Shown here: positions 23,718 through 35,500 of the stretch, piece by piece
Position numbering within the stretch: position 1 is the stretch's first letter
Layout: every line of letters begins with the position of its first letter
Source: Geotrypetes seraphini
Taxonomy: Eukaryota > Chordata > Amphibia > Gymnophiona > Dermophiidae
NCBI RefSeq assembly: GCF_902459505.1
Contig: NC_047096.1
Span: 2,232,001 to 2,296,000, forward strand
Direction: 5' to 3'
Length of the DNA stretch: 64,000 bases
Translations under genes and position numbers: made by a program
The notes under the pieces: generated by a model
What the model was told of the DNA's origin: nothing
Database searches by the model: none
Seen by the model: the letters and a program-made list of their open reading frames with translations, nothing else

Positions 23718-23850
23718 TGTCACAGTGGTTCTCAGCATATACTTAGCCAGTCACATTTTCAGGATCCCCACAAGAAAAGTTCACGAGATAAAACTCCATC
23801 CATACAGATTTATTGCAGAGATCCTGAAAACCTGACTGGTTGGGTGAGTC
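23718..23850. mobile_element. Decayed hAT MITE relic
   Basis: CACAGTGGTTCTCAGCATAT, TTTTCAGGATCCCCACAAG, GAGATCCTGAAAACCTGACT follow the order of the CAGTGGTTCCCAAACC-type MITE at 29859 but are strongly diverged. Confidence 0.45.
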
Positions 23851-24640
23851 CACAGAGGCTCAGACTCCGAAAACCATCAGCCCATAGAAGGGTGGGGCAG
23901 TTTCAAATAGCCTTTTTACCCAGGTAAATGTAGTGTTGGGGTGATTATGAATGTCGAGTTGTTACTTGTATTATAGATTGTAACCATTTAACTTTTATGG
24001 TTTTTAAGGAATTTATTTTAGCCTGCAAACCACTAAGACATCTTTGAAGATGAGCAGTCTTTCTATATAATCAAAGAGGCCCAAGGGATCTTTCAGTTGA
24101 GGGAGGGGGTGAGTGAGACCGGCCTTCATTTAATGGAGCTGTGAAGGATCCGTCTGCATCCGAGTGTTTTCAGTGCGGAAGTGCTTTCGGAAGTGAAACG
24201 GGAATGTTCCAAAAGGACATCCCAAGTCTGGCCGGTGCAGGATCTTTGTCTGACAGGAAATTGTCCATTGTCAAATCTCAGAGCCAGCCAGAGGTTCCAG
24301 AAACTGTTTACACAAATAATATTCATACATATAGTATTTTCCTGAACATCGTCCCGTCATCAGGGGAGGCGACATTTTGCCCTTGTCTGCCCCAACATTT
24401 TCAGCCCCTGTGCACTCTGCATTTGGCTGGCTGGAATTTTTCTTTGAATCTTCGCTGCTCTAACACTACTTGGAGGGTCTTGGGAGAGTCATTTTCAAAA
24501 AGCACTATGCTAAGATTTCTAAAGATTTGCATATATTATTGGGGAAGAAAAATACTTTAAAGTCAGAAGGCTTTGAAAGAAAATAGTAGATGCTGAATTG
24601 GATTTGTTCCCTTGCCTCACTTCTCTACAAAAGTAATGAT
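23851..24640. other. Intron 1 sequence, nothing recognised
   Basis: Includes a 139-codon open frame (24141-24560) without a recognisable domain. Confidence 0.4.
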
Positions 24641-24644
24641 GTTT

Positions 24645-24712
24645 TTTTGGCTAGCACACGCTAATCCGATACGTGCGTTAAAAACGCTAGGGCACCTTTG
24701 TAAAAGGAGCCC
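24645..24712. mobile_element. Half copy of a Harbinger-like MITE
   Basis: GGCTAGCACACGCTAATCCG, GTTAAAAACGCTAGGGCACC and TTTGTAAAAGGAGCCC match the right half of the element at 34184-34357. The left half is absent. Confidence 0.6.
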
Positions 24713-25009
24713 ATAGCAACCTTGCAACTTGTCAACAATATCCCTTTTACAGAAAATCTTAAAAGGCCTTATTTGTATATTTTAATTTTATTCTTTTTAT
24801 TTCTTTTATATATTTTTTTAAAATTATTTGAGTTGTACCTTTCCCTCACAATTCTTGGAATGTTGTTATATCTTTTCTATTTTAATAATTGTTGATGCAT
24901 TTTCCTATTGACTGTTGTTAGAATTAATGCTGTCTGTTTCTACTTGTGCTGATTTGTTTTGACATTTTTTGTACGTAACCATTTTGATATAAAACGGTAT
25001 AGAAATTTT

Positions 25010-25250
25010 AAAAGATAAGTTTTAGCTCGATTGCGAGCCTTCGGGACAGACAGGGAATTTCTAAGTACCTGTATTTTATTGTAAACCGCTTAGATCTGTA
25101 TGTATATATATATATATATATTTTTTTTTATTTATTTTTTTTTTTGTAATTCTTTATTTAAATACTGTGCATACATAGACAACAAAATGGAACAGTGCAG
25201 TGCACAACACAGATGCACCACAGAACCCACAACAACTATAAAAGCAGTAA
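25010..25250. mobile_element. L2/SINE 3' end, (TA)n, then an L1-like 3' tail
   Basis: GATTGCGAGCCTTCGGGACA and GTAAACCGCTTAGATCTGTA (25030-25097) are the plus-oriented L2/SINE 3' end. A (TA)n tract at 25101-25120 and a T-rich tract to 25145 follow. Then comes GTAATTCTTTATTTAAATAC, typical of the 3' end of an L1-like element on the minus strand. Confidence 0.5.
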
Positions 25251-25685
25251 TACATTACGTTACGTTACATTAGAGATTTCTATTCCGCCATTACCTTGCG
25301 GTTCAAGGCAGATTACAAAAGAGTTATAGAAGGTGGGTTACAAAAGAAGATCTCTGGTCATTTCCAGAGCGAGTAGAGTAGATCAGGTTGATTCTGGGGG
25401 TCAGGAAGACGATGGGAGGAAGGAAGGTACTCGTAGTGTTAAGATTTTTTCAGGGATTTCTTGAAGAGTATAGTCTTTATTTCTTTTCTGAATGGGGTCG
25501 TTATGAGTAGATTGGAGATTTGATTGTCTAATTTTGCTGCTTGAGTGGCTAGGAGGCCATCATATAGTTTTTTCTTTTTCCTTCTTTGATTATGGGGTGT
25601 GAGTTTTTCTATGCCTGGTTGAGGTAGTTTGGATGAGGCAGTGTTCAGGTAGGTTGGGCGGTGTACAGTAGTTTCCATCTACCCC
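25250..25685 (-). mobile_element. L2-like LINE 3' end
   Basis: The minus frame encodes KLYDGLLATQAAKLDNQISN, LLI and KEIKTILFKKSL. The same phrase occurs in the copy at 41884-42480 (DGLLATQAAKFDQHLSNLL). The 3' end carries ACATTAGAGATTTCTATTCC and the (TTACG)n-like start at 25252-25270. Confidence 0.75.
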
Positions 25686-26780
25686 CTACCCTCCCACCCG
25701 TCTTTTCTGTGTCTGCCCCAGTTCCGTGCTGTAGCTTGTGTTGTGGACTTCAGGCTTAGGAAAAAAGTACACTGAGGGGTGAGTGGATGGGAATTTGCCA
25801 GTTTTGGGGGGTTTCTGATTCTTTCTGATCACCAATGTACTCTTTTTACATACTGCTGTGGACAGGTCTCCGGATCTGGTAAGGATTTAAGCAAACTAAT
25901 AAGGTGAATGAAAGGAGCAACTTTCCGATATTCACACTCTTAATGCCAAATGCCTCTAGCTTTCTTTCAGTTTAGTTCTGATGTTGAAAACCTCTAACTT
26001 TCCCCCAATTTAGCTCTGCTAGGTGTGAAGCATTTTCTGTGGCTGAGATCACACTGGTATTTCAAGATGCTGTTTACATCTTTCTCTAACTGTAAATGTA
26101 ACCACAGCCATCGGGAAGGGCTCCAGCTCTCCACAGAGACCCCTATGTTGGACAGGCCCAATGAGATAATGGGGAAACTTTTCAGATGCCTTTTTGAAAG
26201 AATTGTGCAGACGGTAAGTGTGGTCAGCAGTCCATGTGTAATGCACCTCCCAGTTTTGGTTTTGAGGGCCTCACCTTGGTCATTTGGAGAGGTTCACACT
26301 GGTATATGCAGCACCTTGGTCCAGAAACTTGATTGGCAAAAGATTTTCAAAATCTTGTTTTCCTAAAGAGCCCTTTGGTTATCAGGGTTGGAGCAGAGTG
26401 AAGGGTTTGTTCTGTAAGGGTTGACATAGTTGTAATGATACCACAAGTCATAATAACATGGGAATAAGCCACCAGTATTGAATAGGGGGGATACGGAAGG
26501 GGGAGGCAGCTGGGGGCTTGTGATAGGCAGAGAAGACTCTCGGATAAGGATGAGTTTGAGAAGAAGCCTGCCATGGATCCAGATAAGGAAAAGACTTAGA
26601 TAATCCTGCAGGGAAGGAGATGTTGGATTGGGTTTGGCTTTCTCATTTAATTTATCATCTTTCTTTTTAGACTTGGGTTGCTTATAGTGGATAGGGGAAC
26701 GAGTGCATCTCCAGCCCCTGGTATGGGATCTGTAAGCCATGGAAGATGGGATAAGGGATAGGGGCTTTCAGTTTACATGT
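25686..26780. other. Intron 1 sequence, nothing recognised
   Basis: No exon or named repeat seen. Confidence 0.4.
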
Positions 26781-26784
26781 GCAT

Positions 26785-26935
26785 ATCAAGTATCAAGTCA
26801 AGTATCTAGTATATTAGGATTTTATATACCGCCTATCAAGGTTATCTAAGTGGTTTTACAATCAGGTAATCAAGCATTTTCCCTCTCTGTCCCGGTGGGC
26901 TCACAATTTATCTAATGTACCTGGGGCAGATAGGT
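26785..26935 (-). mobile_element. Truncated SINE/L2 3' end
   Basis: TTTATATACCGCCTATCAAG, then TCAAGCATTTTCCCTCTCTG and GGTGGGCTCACAATTTATCT. The tRNA-like head is missing. Confidence 0.75.
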
Positions 26936-27289
26936 ATTCAAGGGTCATCTGTAACTTGATAGGAGTTGGGGAGACTCTCTTTAGAAGGTTAACTTTCTTT
27001 GGGTGAGATAAACCTTGAAAGCAGAAGTGGACTTACAATAATTTCACTGGCTTGAGTTGGATACAGTGGGGGTGATGAAAATAGCAACAGACCATGATGT
27101 GAAGGGACGTGAGGAGGTCTCTAGCCACGCCCAGACTGACACTGCTCTCTCATAGTGAGCCTTGGAGGGTTTCCGCTGCCAGAGAACTAACATTTTCACG
27201 TCATGTTCAGAAATGCTGGCAGAAGGGTCTCAGTGCATGACTGACATAGTTTTTATTACAAAGATGTATGAATTCAATCTTGGTGCTTC

Positions 27290-27470
27290 TTTGTTAAAAA
27301 AAAATTATTTATTAAACTTTTACAATATCAATTACCTACAGGAACATTGTGGCAACCAAATAATTAATCCTAAATTTCATCTGCAAGAAAAGGAAACATT
27401 AACATTTAAGAAAACAAAGGAGAAACGGTGATACATCACAAAATCCACCATTGGCCCTCAAACCAATCTG
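27290..27470 (-). mobile_element. Possible L1-like 3' fragment
   Basis: ATTATTTATTAAACTTTTAC followed by AT-rich sequence resembles the reversed 3' end of an L1-like LINE. No coding part is present, so the assignment is weak. Confidence 0.3.
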
Positions 27471-27924
27471 AGTTACCCCTAATTCCTCTTTTGCAGAAAT
27501 AAAATCTTCCAGTTGTTTAGGTTAAAACAAAACCCCAAACTGAAAACTAATAAAACATTGACCATGAAATGGTCATAATCTTGGTGCTTCTTGTGGTTTG
27601 ATCTTTGGTCTCTGCTTCCCACAGTCAGAACATGCATTACTGATGTAGACGGACATTTCAAGAGGAGGCTGCATCTAATGCCCAGTGAGCTGAGACTTTC
27701 AGGCTGGGTGGGGGGAAGAAGAGGAGAGGCGGGGGCCAGGGGATATGCAAGAAACATTGAAACATGTAACTAAAGCTCATACTTAAGCCAATTTTCAATC
27801 TTTACATACGCTCAGAAGTAGGAGGACCCATCGCCTAATCACTGCATATAATTAATTGAAAGATTGAAGGTTTAAATAATACTGTAATTGAATTGATTAG
27901 CTAAACTTGATATTTTCTTTAAAG

Positions 27925-28135
27925 TTATGATACTGGTTTTAAGAAAGGTTTGTACAAGTTCCTGGAGAAAAAGTCCATAGTCTGTTATTGAGAAAGATAT
28001 GGGGGAAGCCACTGCTTGCCCTGGATCGGTAGCATGGAATGTTGCTACTCCTTGGGTTTTGGCCAAGTACTAGTGACCTGAATGGGCTACTGAGCTTGAA
28101 GGACCATTGGTCTGACCCAGTAAGGCTATTCTTCC
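27925..28135 (+). mobile_element. CR1 LINE 3' end
   Basis: ACTGGTTTTAAGAAAGGTTT (terminal codons of ORF2), then GGTAGCATGGAATGTTGCTA and the tail GGACCATTGGTCTGACCCAG. It matches the 3' end of the copy at 697-1420 but without its internal repeats. Confidence 0.85.
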
Positions 28136-28742
28136 GTTTTTATCTCCAAAAAGTATAGTAGGGGTCCTGGGTCCCTAGGCAGACCATGTTTTGATCATCT
28201 TCGTCAGGACACCCAATTTGAAATTTTAAAATTGTGAAACTCATAAATTCGTAGTTTCAAAGGCACTGTTCGGTTAATCGATTCAATTATCGATTAGCTC
28301 CTGGTGAAGTGTGAAAAGCAGTAATGAACTTCTTCTTCAGAGCCTGGGATAGGCGTCGAGGATGTCTGCTTAAAAGCTGGTTATGAGCTGGGGAGGGCTC
28401 GGTGGTCCTCCGTTGTGTTTTTTCTGGTTGGGTTCTGAGAAGTGTGATCTGTCGTATGGGCTGAATATATTCTAGAAAAGGATCTTGGTTGGTACTATGA
28501 ACGTCTGATTCTTTTTTTTTTTTTAACAGTATATAAAGAAGATTTCTTTATAGAAGCCACCCCTGCCAGTGGTTGTTTTAAGCTGTTTATAAGATGATAT
28601 AATTATTTGTACTCAGTTGTTCCCTGTATTGCATTCTGCTTCTGCTCATTAGTTTAAAATGCCGTGAGCAGCATGAAACAAGTAGAAAGTTATATTGTTG
28701 TTCATTTTATTCTTATTAAATGTTATGTGATCTCTCTGTAGG
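28136..28742. other. End of intron 1, nothing recognised
   Basis: Contains a T14 run before AACAG at 28510-28529 that resembles a splice acceptor, but no open frame or conserved product follows. Confidence 0.4.
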
Positions 28743-28949
28743 ATGTCATTGAGGAGTTCATTGTCTCCCCATCTGGAGCGGGACAGCACATGTGACTTGG
28801 TGAAGTGTGCTATTAAAACTGAGGAGGAGATGGAGAGCAGTGTTTGTGAATCTCCGTGGGAAGCAGCAGCCGGTGATCCTTACTTCGCCAACTCACAAAC
28901 AGCGCTTCAGCTCGTGAGAGACCCTGCAGAGTCCAGCTCTCCAACACAG
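28743..28949 (+). CDS. SOX13: SOX13 coding exon 2 (residues 1-69)
   Basis: The acceptor TCTCTCTGTAG ends at 28741 and the ATG follows one base later, so the start is well placed. The product begins MSLRSSLSPHLERD; mammalian SOX13 starts MSMRSPIS. Residues 24-27 (IKTE) fit the SUMO consensus, and mammals have IKSE at the same place. The exon ends CAG|GTCTGC in phase 0. The region is acidic and probably disordered, with no folded domain visible. It is the most divergent part of the protein compared with mammals. Confidence 0.93.
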
Positions 28950-29099
28950 GTCTGCTCTTATCCTTAAGCACCCCCTCCCCTCCCCACCTCTCCGTGTTGC
29001 ACTCGAGACCCCATCTTCCCTGAGATGTTTCCTGTTCAACGTTGATCTTAAACCTTCTGGCTATGGTTGTTCAAGATTCTGTAACTCTGGTGGTATTCT

Positions 29100-29400
29100 C
29101 CTGGTGCCCCATGCAGATTCCCTTCATTCAAATTTATCATTGCTCGAACACTGCCTCCCTCAAATCTCTGACTGGCTTAGGGAGAATCTGCTAGTACTTA
29201 TCTTGGTTAACCAGTTTTCTTTCCTGCCTTTTCTCCAGTTTTGCAGGGTCTCCTATCCAATCAGAAGTCTCATTCACCTGCCTTGGAGTGACTTTAACTG
29301 ACAACTCTCATTCGATCTTCATATCTGCTCTCTAGCGAGACATTCTTTCTATGCTTTTTGTCCATTCAGATCTCTACAAAGTTTTCTGCTATTGTTAGAT
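29100..29400 (+). mobile_element. L2-like LINE reverse-transcriptase piece
   Basis: Translations in shifting frames give LEHCLPQISDWLRENLL (29138-29188) and SFDLHICSLARHSFYAFC (29309-29362), fitting the I-WL-N-L and VTL-S-LSF--HI regions of the L2-type thumb domain. Decayed, with no long frame. Confidence 0.5.
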
Positions 29401-29411
29401 CCAGCAGAGTA

Positions 29412-29530
29412 ACATGGTTACCTAGTAGATGACGGCAGAGAAAGACCTACACGGTCAGTCTGACCAAAGTGTTGCCATATAACTCATACATTTTTGATCT
29501 TGATCTATCCTTGCCATTTTTAGGGTCTGC
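29412..29530. mobile_element. SINE-like interspersed repeat
   Basis: AACATGGTTACCTAGTAGAT, GACGGCAGAGAAAGACCTAC and GGTCAGTCTGACC. The same motif (AAAGATGACGGCAGAAAAGG) recurs at 31022-31090, so this is a repeated family, unnamed here. Confidence 0.5.
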
Positions 29531-29711
29531 CTGGCACTGCCCTTGGCACTGCTTTGTGCCCACCCTCAGATGCTGATGATACACTCTGCTGCTCCGTACC
29601 TGCCTTAGATACCATCCGAACGCTCTGTTTCTCTGTGCCTACCCTCGGATATTGTCAGTGTGCTCTGCTGGCCTTTCTCTCTGTAATTGCATTCCTGTTG
29701 CTATGTTACAG

Positions 29712-29814
29712 GCAACTGGCTCCCCATCGGGTGCTGCTCTTCCGGATTGTCAAGGACTGGCCTTTGAACCTGTCCGCCAAGAAAACCTGGAGCTGAATAG
29801 AAACCTGAAAGAAG
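29712..29814 (+). CDS. SOX13: SOX13 coding exon 3 (residues 70-104)
   Basis: The acceptor is TGTTACAG at 29711 and the donor AAG|GTAAAC follows 29814. The exon enters in phase 0 and leaves in phase 1. It encodes ATGSPSGAALPDC and then ENLELNRNLKE. The second part matches the mammalian segment DFNRNLKE, which anchors the exon; the first part is variable. A hAT MITE with perfect target duplications begins 45 bases after the exon, so the intron has tolerated an insertion very close to the donor. Confidence 0.92.
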
Positions 29815-29850
29815 GTAAACTAGGCGTATGCCTTGCCCACCACCGAGACA

Positions 29851-30024
29851 CGTTAGCACAGTGGTTCCCAAACCTGTCCTGGGGGACCCAAGATATCCCT
29901 AATGAATATGCATGAGAGAGATTTGCATACCTGTCACTTCCATTATATGCAAATCTCTCTCATGCATATTCATTAGGGATATTTTGGGTCCCCCAGGACA
30001 GGTTTGGGAACCACTGCGTTAGCA
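29851..30024. mobile_element. hAT MITE, 158 bp, perfect 8-bp target duplication, beside exon 3
   Basis: The element is 29859-30016, flanked by CGTTAGCA on both sides. It starts CAGTGGTTCCCAAACCTGTC and ends as the inverted complement. The whole element is a hairpin through ATGCATGAGAGAGATTTGCA. It lies 45 bases after the exon 3 donor in a 327-base intron, of which it makes up about half. Confidence 0.93.
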
Positions 30025-30141
30025 GCACATTGCGTGACACGCAGCAGTGCTAACTTTGCTTGCGATGTGAGATTCCTGCTAGGCTATGATGGGGTTCCTC
30101 TAAGTTACAGCCTCTGCTTTCCTTTCTTGCAATTCCGATAG

Positions 30142-30228
30142 TCCTGCCGACCCTGGAGAAGCTGCTTTCAAGTGACTGGAAGGAGAGGCTTCTGGGAAGT
30201 GGCAGCTCTGATAGCAGGGATGTAAAAG
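30142..30228 (+). CDS. SOX13: SOX13 coding exon 4 (residues 104-133)
   Basis: The acceptor CCGATAG ends at 30141 and the donor AAAAG|GTAAGA follows 30228. The exon is 87 nt and symmetric (phase 1 to 1). It encodes VLPTLEKLLSSDWKERLLG and then SDSRDVK, matching the mammalian AIEKLLSSDWKERFLG block just upstream of the zipper. This short helix is a SoxD signature of unknown biochemical role. Being symmetric, the exon could be skipped without changing frame. Confidence 0.93.
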
Positions 30229-30274
30229 GTAAGAAAGAGGCTCGGCATTGCCAGCATTATTGGGATTTACAACT

Positions 30275-30485
30275 GCCTGCTCATGAAGAGATTCACCTAA
30301 AGTGGCTTACAGTACATTAAATAGTAATTGGATACTCTTAAATATTTTCCCTAGAGGTCCCAACAGGCTCACAATCTCACTGTGGTGCCTGGGGCAGTGG
30401 AGGGGGAAATGACTTGCCCAGGCTGGGATTGAACTCACAACCTCAGGGTGCTCAAGCAGCAGCTCTAACCACTAGGCCTCTCCTC
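30275..30485 (-). mobile_element. tRNA-derived SINE
   Basis: CACAATCTCACTGTGGTGCC, GGAAATGACTTGCCCAGG, GGGATTGAACTCACAACCTC and TAACCACTAGGCCTCTCC give body and tRNA-like head on the minus strand. It starts about 45 bases after the exon 4 donor. Confidence 0.75.
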
Positions 30486-31500
30486 CCCTATTATTATTGA
30501 AGTTGGATGCTAAATTTCAAATTTAAGGGGGAGCAATTTTCAGAAGCTGTTTGAAATTACCCATTTTTTATCTCTGGGGATGAGCATTGCAATTACTTTG
30601 AAGAGCTCAGGGGAGAGAGAGAGGTGATGGGGATAGGAGAGGTTCCTGTCCGCTTAAACCATGTTGAGCAGGCCATCCCCGGATTTTCAGTGCCACTTAA
30701 CTATATGTTGTTGTTGAAAAACCGGTGTGATGGCTGCGGAACGTGCCAGGGCAGTCCCAAGGCAGAGTAGGGAAGGAGATGGAAGTTATGCGGACATTGG
30801 TGATGTTGAGTGCTGGTTCCCACTGAGCTAACAGGCCGCATAGAACCTCACAAAAGGGTGTCCTAACCTTGCATGGCTCACTATGCTGGGCATCTGCCAT
30901 ACCTGCATAATTTCCAGGCCAGAAATGACTTGGCACTGAATATTTGAATCTCATTGAATTGGCAGTGGTCAAAATCCAAAGAAATGCTGATTCTTTAGCG
31001 TCCCTCCAGACTGTCACAGAACATAGAAAGATGACGGCAGAAAAGGGCCATGGCCCATCAAGTCTGCTCACTCTATTAACCCTCTATTAACAGATGGGTT
31101 TATGCTTCTCTGCCAGCAGGTGGAGACTGAGAGCACACAGTGCAAGTGGGCTGTGCAGTCTTTCCTCTGGTTAGTTAGGGCCTGTTGGATTGGATTAGTG
31201 GCCTTCTTGTCCCTGTTTGTGGGTGCTGGATTGAGCTTGGGGGACCCTTTTGGGGGTGCCACACTCAACTGGTCGAGCCCCTCCCCCCCATTTCCCCCAC
31301 CTCCCCAAAACTTTTTCCCTTAGGGGTGCCTCAATTGCCACTGTTCAGGCAGCGCATATAGCTTTGAGAGCCAATGGGGGTCTGCTCGTTTGTTAACTAA
31401 AGTTGTATTTTAAAATAACCCAAAAAAGCCATCCATCTGAAAGGAAGTGTCTAATTGATTTGAATTGGTTTTTATTACTAACCTACACTTTTGTTTTTAC
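30486..31500. other. Intron 4 sequence with one SINE-like fragment
   Basis: At 31017-31090 is a short copy of the GATGACGGCAGA repeat. Nothing else recognised. Confidence 0.4.
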
Positions 31501-32627
31501 TCCTAGTGGTTTTCGCAATGAGCACTTTTTTTTTTTTTTTAAATATCTTTATTCATTTGTAAATTAAAATCAGTGCTTACAGATATTCATACAATTTACA
31601 TATAAAACAACAGTCATCTTTCAATAATATTCATGAAAAACATTTTCACCCCCTCCCCCCAATCTCGATGTAATAAGTAAACCATACAGTATTTTGTCCA
31701 TATATATAATTTGAAAAAAAACAATCCCAATATACAACCCCCCCTCCCTGGATGTGCAACTGATAACCAGAAATAAGGGAATAATGAACTATTCAAGTAG
31801 AATCCATGAAATTTGTCAATGGGCCCCATGTCAGATTGAACCACTTATTATTGCTTTTTTGATCATCAGAAAATGTCTTCTCATATTGGTAACGTAAGCA
31901 TAACGAATTCCACCAGAAGGTGAAATTCAGTCGGTCATAAGTTTTCCAATGTTTTGTAATCATTTAGATGGCTACCCCAGTCATTAAGCCCAATAACCTG
32001 TTTTTATGCCTGTCCTCTGGAGATTTAGGAAATAACAGCGTCCCACATAACACCACTTCATATGATAACGGAACTATAGTCTCTAGAATCAGATTAATAT
32101 GTCTCCAAATAGATCTCCAGACATTAAGTATCAAAGGACAATAGAATAATGAATGATCCAGTGTCCCTATATCCAGATGACAGTGCCAGCATCTATTAGA
32201 TTTTGAACTGTAATTTTTGTAAACAAACAGGGGTCCAAAAACTTCTATGCAACAAAAAAAACCAAGTTTGTCTCATAGATGCTGACACTGTACACCTCAT
32301 CCTCCAAGACCAAATCCGTGGCCATTGAGATGCAGAGATCTGCTGCTTAATCTCAATTCTCCAAATATCTCTCAAACTTGTTTTTGGTTTCTTATTCATA
32401 TAACCAGATATTAATTGATACCACTGGACGGCCTGATGCCCTAGGAAATCTGTCTGGAAGCATAGGACTGGCAAGCTATACTGATTTTTTGGATTTTGCC
32501 AACCAGGGAAACCCCTTCTGCTTCAACTGCAACCATTTATAAATTTGAGATTTTGAAATACCAAATTATTGTTGCAATCATGAAAAATCAAGCATTTTCC
32601 CATTAAATATCACATCATCTAGTGCAC

Positions 32628-32720
32628 TGTTCTTCAACCACTAGTCCTTGGACCGGTGCCGGTCTACAGGAAATTTCTGCCGGTCCAAAGATACAGAGAA
32701 GGCCGGATCTTCCATGGCTT
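32628..32720. mobile_element. hAT end fragment nested in the L1-like LINE
   Basis: CACTGTTCTTCAACCACTAG, GGACCGGTGCCGGTCTACAG and GCCGGTCCAAAG form a palindromic hAT-type terminus (CACTG...TTCTTCAACC). The other end is not evident. Confidence 0.45.
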
Positions 32721-34180
32721 TTGTTAAATTTAACATGAAAAGCCAATCTGGTGTTATTTGAAGAATGTCTTTGAGCAGCGAACCCCATTTGGTGCATACT
32801 GATAATATAAGGGAGAGCCTTGGCCAAGCGTAAAGCCAATAACAGCCAGAAGTTTTCCATCTACATTAATCAAAGAAATAGGCCTGTAATTTGAAACCAA
32901 CATGGGATCTTTATTTGGCTTTGGTAAAACAATAGTTAAAGATTCTGCCATAGTACCTATAATGCAACCTTTAGTTAGTTGAGCCTGGTATAAATTTAAA
33001 AGATGAGGTACTAATGTAATTTGAAATGATTTGTAAAACTCTACAGTGAAACCATCACCACCTGGAGCGGATCCAACTCTGCTTGAAGTTCTTTCAGTGA
33101 TATAGGCGCCTCAAGATTTCCTTTTATATGCTTGGGAATTTTTGGTCCCTTGATTAACTTTAAAAACTCTAAACCCTCAAGTTCTTTATTTGAATAAAGC
33201 TCAGAAGAATATAAAGCTTTATAATAGTTCAAAAATTGTTAAAAATATTTCCAATTTGAGAATGGGTTTCACCCTTCTCATCTTTAATAGCTACAATCTT
33301 TACTTTTTTCTTGCTTTGAGGTAATTAGCCAATAATCTTCCTGCTTTATTCGAGTTTTCATAATACAGAGCCTGTTGAGAAAACAAATCTTTCCTAGCCA
33401 GTTGAGATGAAATCTCATTGTATTTATATTTAGCTTTTAAGAGAGCCTGTAAAGTAATTGGTTCCCATTTCGAGGCCAATTGTGACTCCAAATCCTTAAT
33501 ATTTTGTTCCAAACTAGAAAATTCCATTTTAAGTTGTTTCCTAATGTGTTCCGAATACGAAATGATTTGCCCTCTCATTGTAGCTTTGAAAGCATCCCAC
33601 AATGTTTCTAAAGAGATTTATTCTGAGACATTGAGTTGAAAATATTCATTGATTTTTAATTGAAATTCCTCAAGAAAGTTTGAATCTGCAAGCAATGTGT
33701 TATTGAATCTCCAAACAGGTCTACTTCAATCTTGTTTATCAAATTTAAATTCAATCCAAACTCCAGCATGATCAGATAGAATAATTGGATCTATGCTGGC
33801 TTTTGTAACCTGCTGAGTCAATTGATCTGAAACAAAAATGTAATCTATTCTTGAAAATGAGCAGGAAGAAAATTCCCGAGCATTAAAATGAAGAATCCGC
33901 CATATATCTTTCAAGCCACAGGACTGTACTAAATTATCTACTCCTATTGGTTTTATTAGCTTACTGGGTTGTTTGTCCAACAATGGATCCATAACAGCAT
34001 TAAATTCCCCAGCTACTATTAAATTAGAAGAAACCAGTGGCAGAATCAACTGTTGAAGAGTTTTGAAAAATTCAGCCTGATTTGAATTAGGGGCATAAAT
34101 ATTAAAAAGTGTCAGAATATCTTTTCCTGAGCTCATGTGCACCTGAATCCATCTTCCCATAGGATCTGTTGAAATTACAC

Positions 34181-34360
34181 TAAGGGCTCCTTTTACGAAG
34201 GCGCATTAGGGCCTTAACGCGCGGAATAGCACGCGCTAAAATGCCATGAGCACTAGCTGCTACTGCCTCATCTTGAGCAGGCGGTAATTTTTCGGCTAGC
34301 ATTTGCTAATCCAGTGCGTGCATTAAAAACGCTAGCGCACCTTTGTTAAAGGAGCCCTAA
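34181..34360. mobile_element. Harbinger-like MITE, 174 bp, TAA target duplication
   Basis: The element is 34184-34357. It starts GGGCTCCTTTTACGAAGGCG and ends CACCTTTGTTAAAGGAGCCC as an inverted repeat, flanked by TAA on both sides, the 3-bp duplication typical of PIF/Harbinger. It is inserted in the L1-like LINE, so it is younger than it. A half copy is at 24645. Confidence 0.85.
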
Positions 34361-34879
34361 ATGCAGCTGGGCATTTTCTATTTACTAGGATAGCCACCCC
34401 AGCCTTCTTTCCCACTGCAGGAGCAAAAAAACTATGCTTGACCCACCCCTTCCAACTTGGTCGATTCACTAGCAGATAAGTGAGTTTCCTGAATAAAATA
34501 TATGTCCGCCTCCTGCTGTTTTAAAAAATTGAATGTTTTTTTTCTCTTAATAGGATGGTTAAGCCCATTGACATTCAATGAAAATATTTTTAAAGCCATT
34601 TTAAATTTTTATACCATGCTACTAAATATTTTCCTGATTCCCTTTTGATTACATAATTAAGTAAGAGTTCTCCCCACATCCAGGGTCCCTATCTAAACCC
34701 CTTCCCCTTCCCCTCCCACCCCTAACCCCCTCCCTTAAAATATCTCATAAACTTGGGAGCGTGCATAACGACTAGCGACTGCCATCCCCCCTAGGCATTC
34801 TAGATATATACCAAACTGAATCCCCTTATACTCAGCTAATAATATTAACAAATATATATATATTAATCATATACATTGC

Positions 34880-35500
34880 TAATTTGTTATCCCATTTGGT
34901 AATAAATAAATCTATGCAATCATATAATTAAATTCATATATCGTCTTATAATAGACAAAAAAACAAGAGAATCCCTAATATTAACCATATATATTGTTAA
35001 TTTGTTATCTCATTTGGCATTGAATAAATAGTTCATGAAACAATTTCCTGCCTTGACCTAACGTATTATCTTATCATATAACTCATGTAAGTATACTAAA
35101 GAATACAAATGAAACCTCAATACAAAGCAAATATACTGACAAATCTATACAGCCATATAATTAAATTCATATATCATCGTATAATAGACAAAAAACAATA
35201 GACTCTCTAATACTAATAGAATGAATAATGCTGTAAATATATTTAATTGTTTTCTCATTCACCCCAAAAACCAACATACCATCTTATCATTCATACACTT
35301 TCATACAGTCATATAATTAAATTCCTAAATCATCTATAATAAGCAAAAAACAATAGAATCCTTAATATAAATAAAATGAACATTGCTGTGCATATCTTCA
35401 ATTGTTTTCCCATTCATACCAAAAACCAAACATACCATCATTACCATTCAAACACTTTCATACAGTCATATAATTAAATACATAAATCGTCTTATAATAA
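34880..35500. repeat. AT-rich degenerate tandem repeat
   Basis: The phrase CATATAATTAAATTCATATA followed by TCGTCTTATAATAGACAAAA or a variant recurs at about 34921, 35153, 35306 and 35466, with shared sequence between (TTGTTATCTCATTTGGCA-like). Spacing is about 150-230 bp. It probably belongs to the 5' part of the L1-like element. Confidence 0.6.

Noticed and set aside
28505-28560. T-run followed by AACAG resembling a splice acceptor before exon 2
   Set aside because: No conserved coding sequence follows, and the real acceptor at 28741 sits one base before the ATG of a conserved N-terminus.
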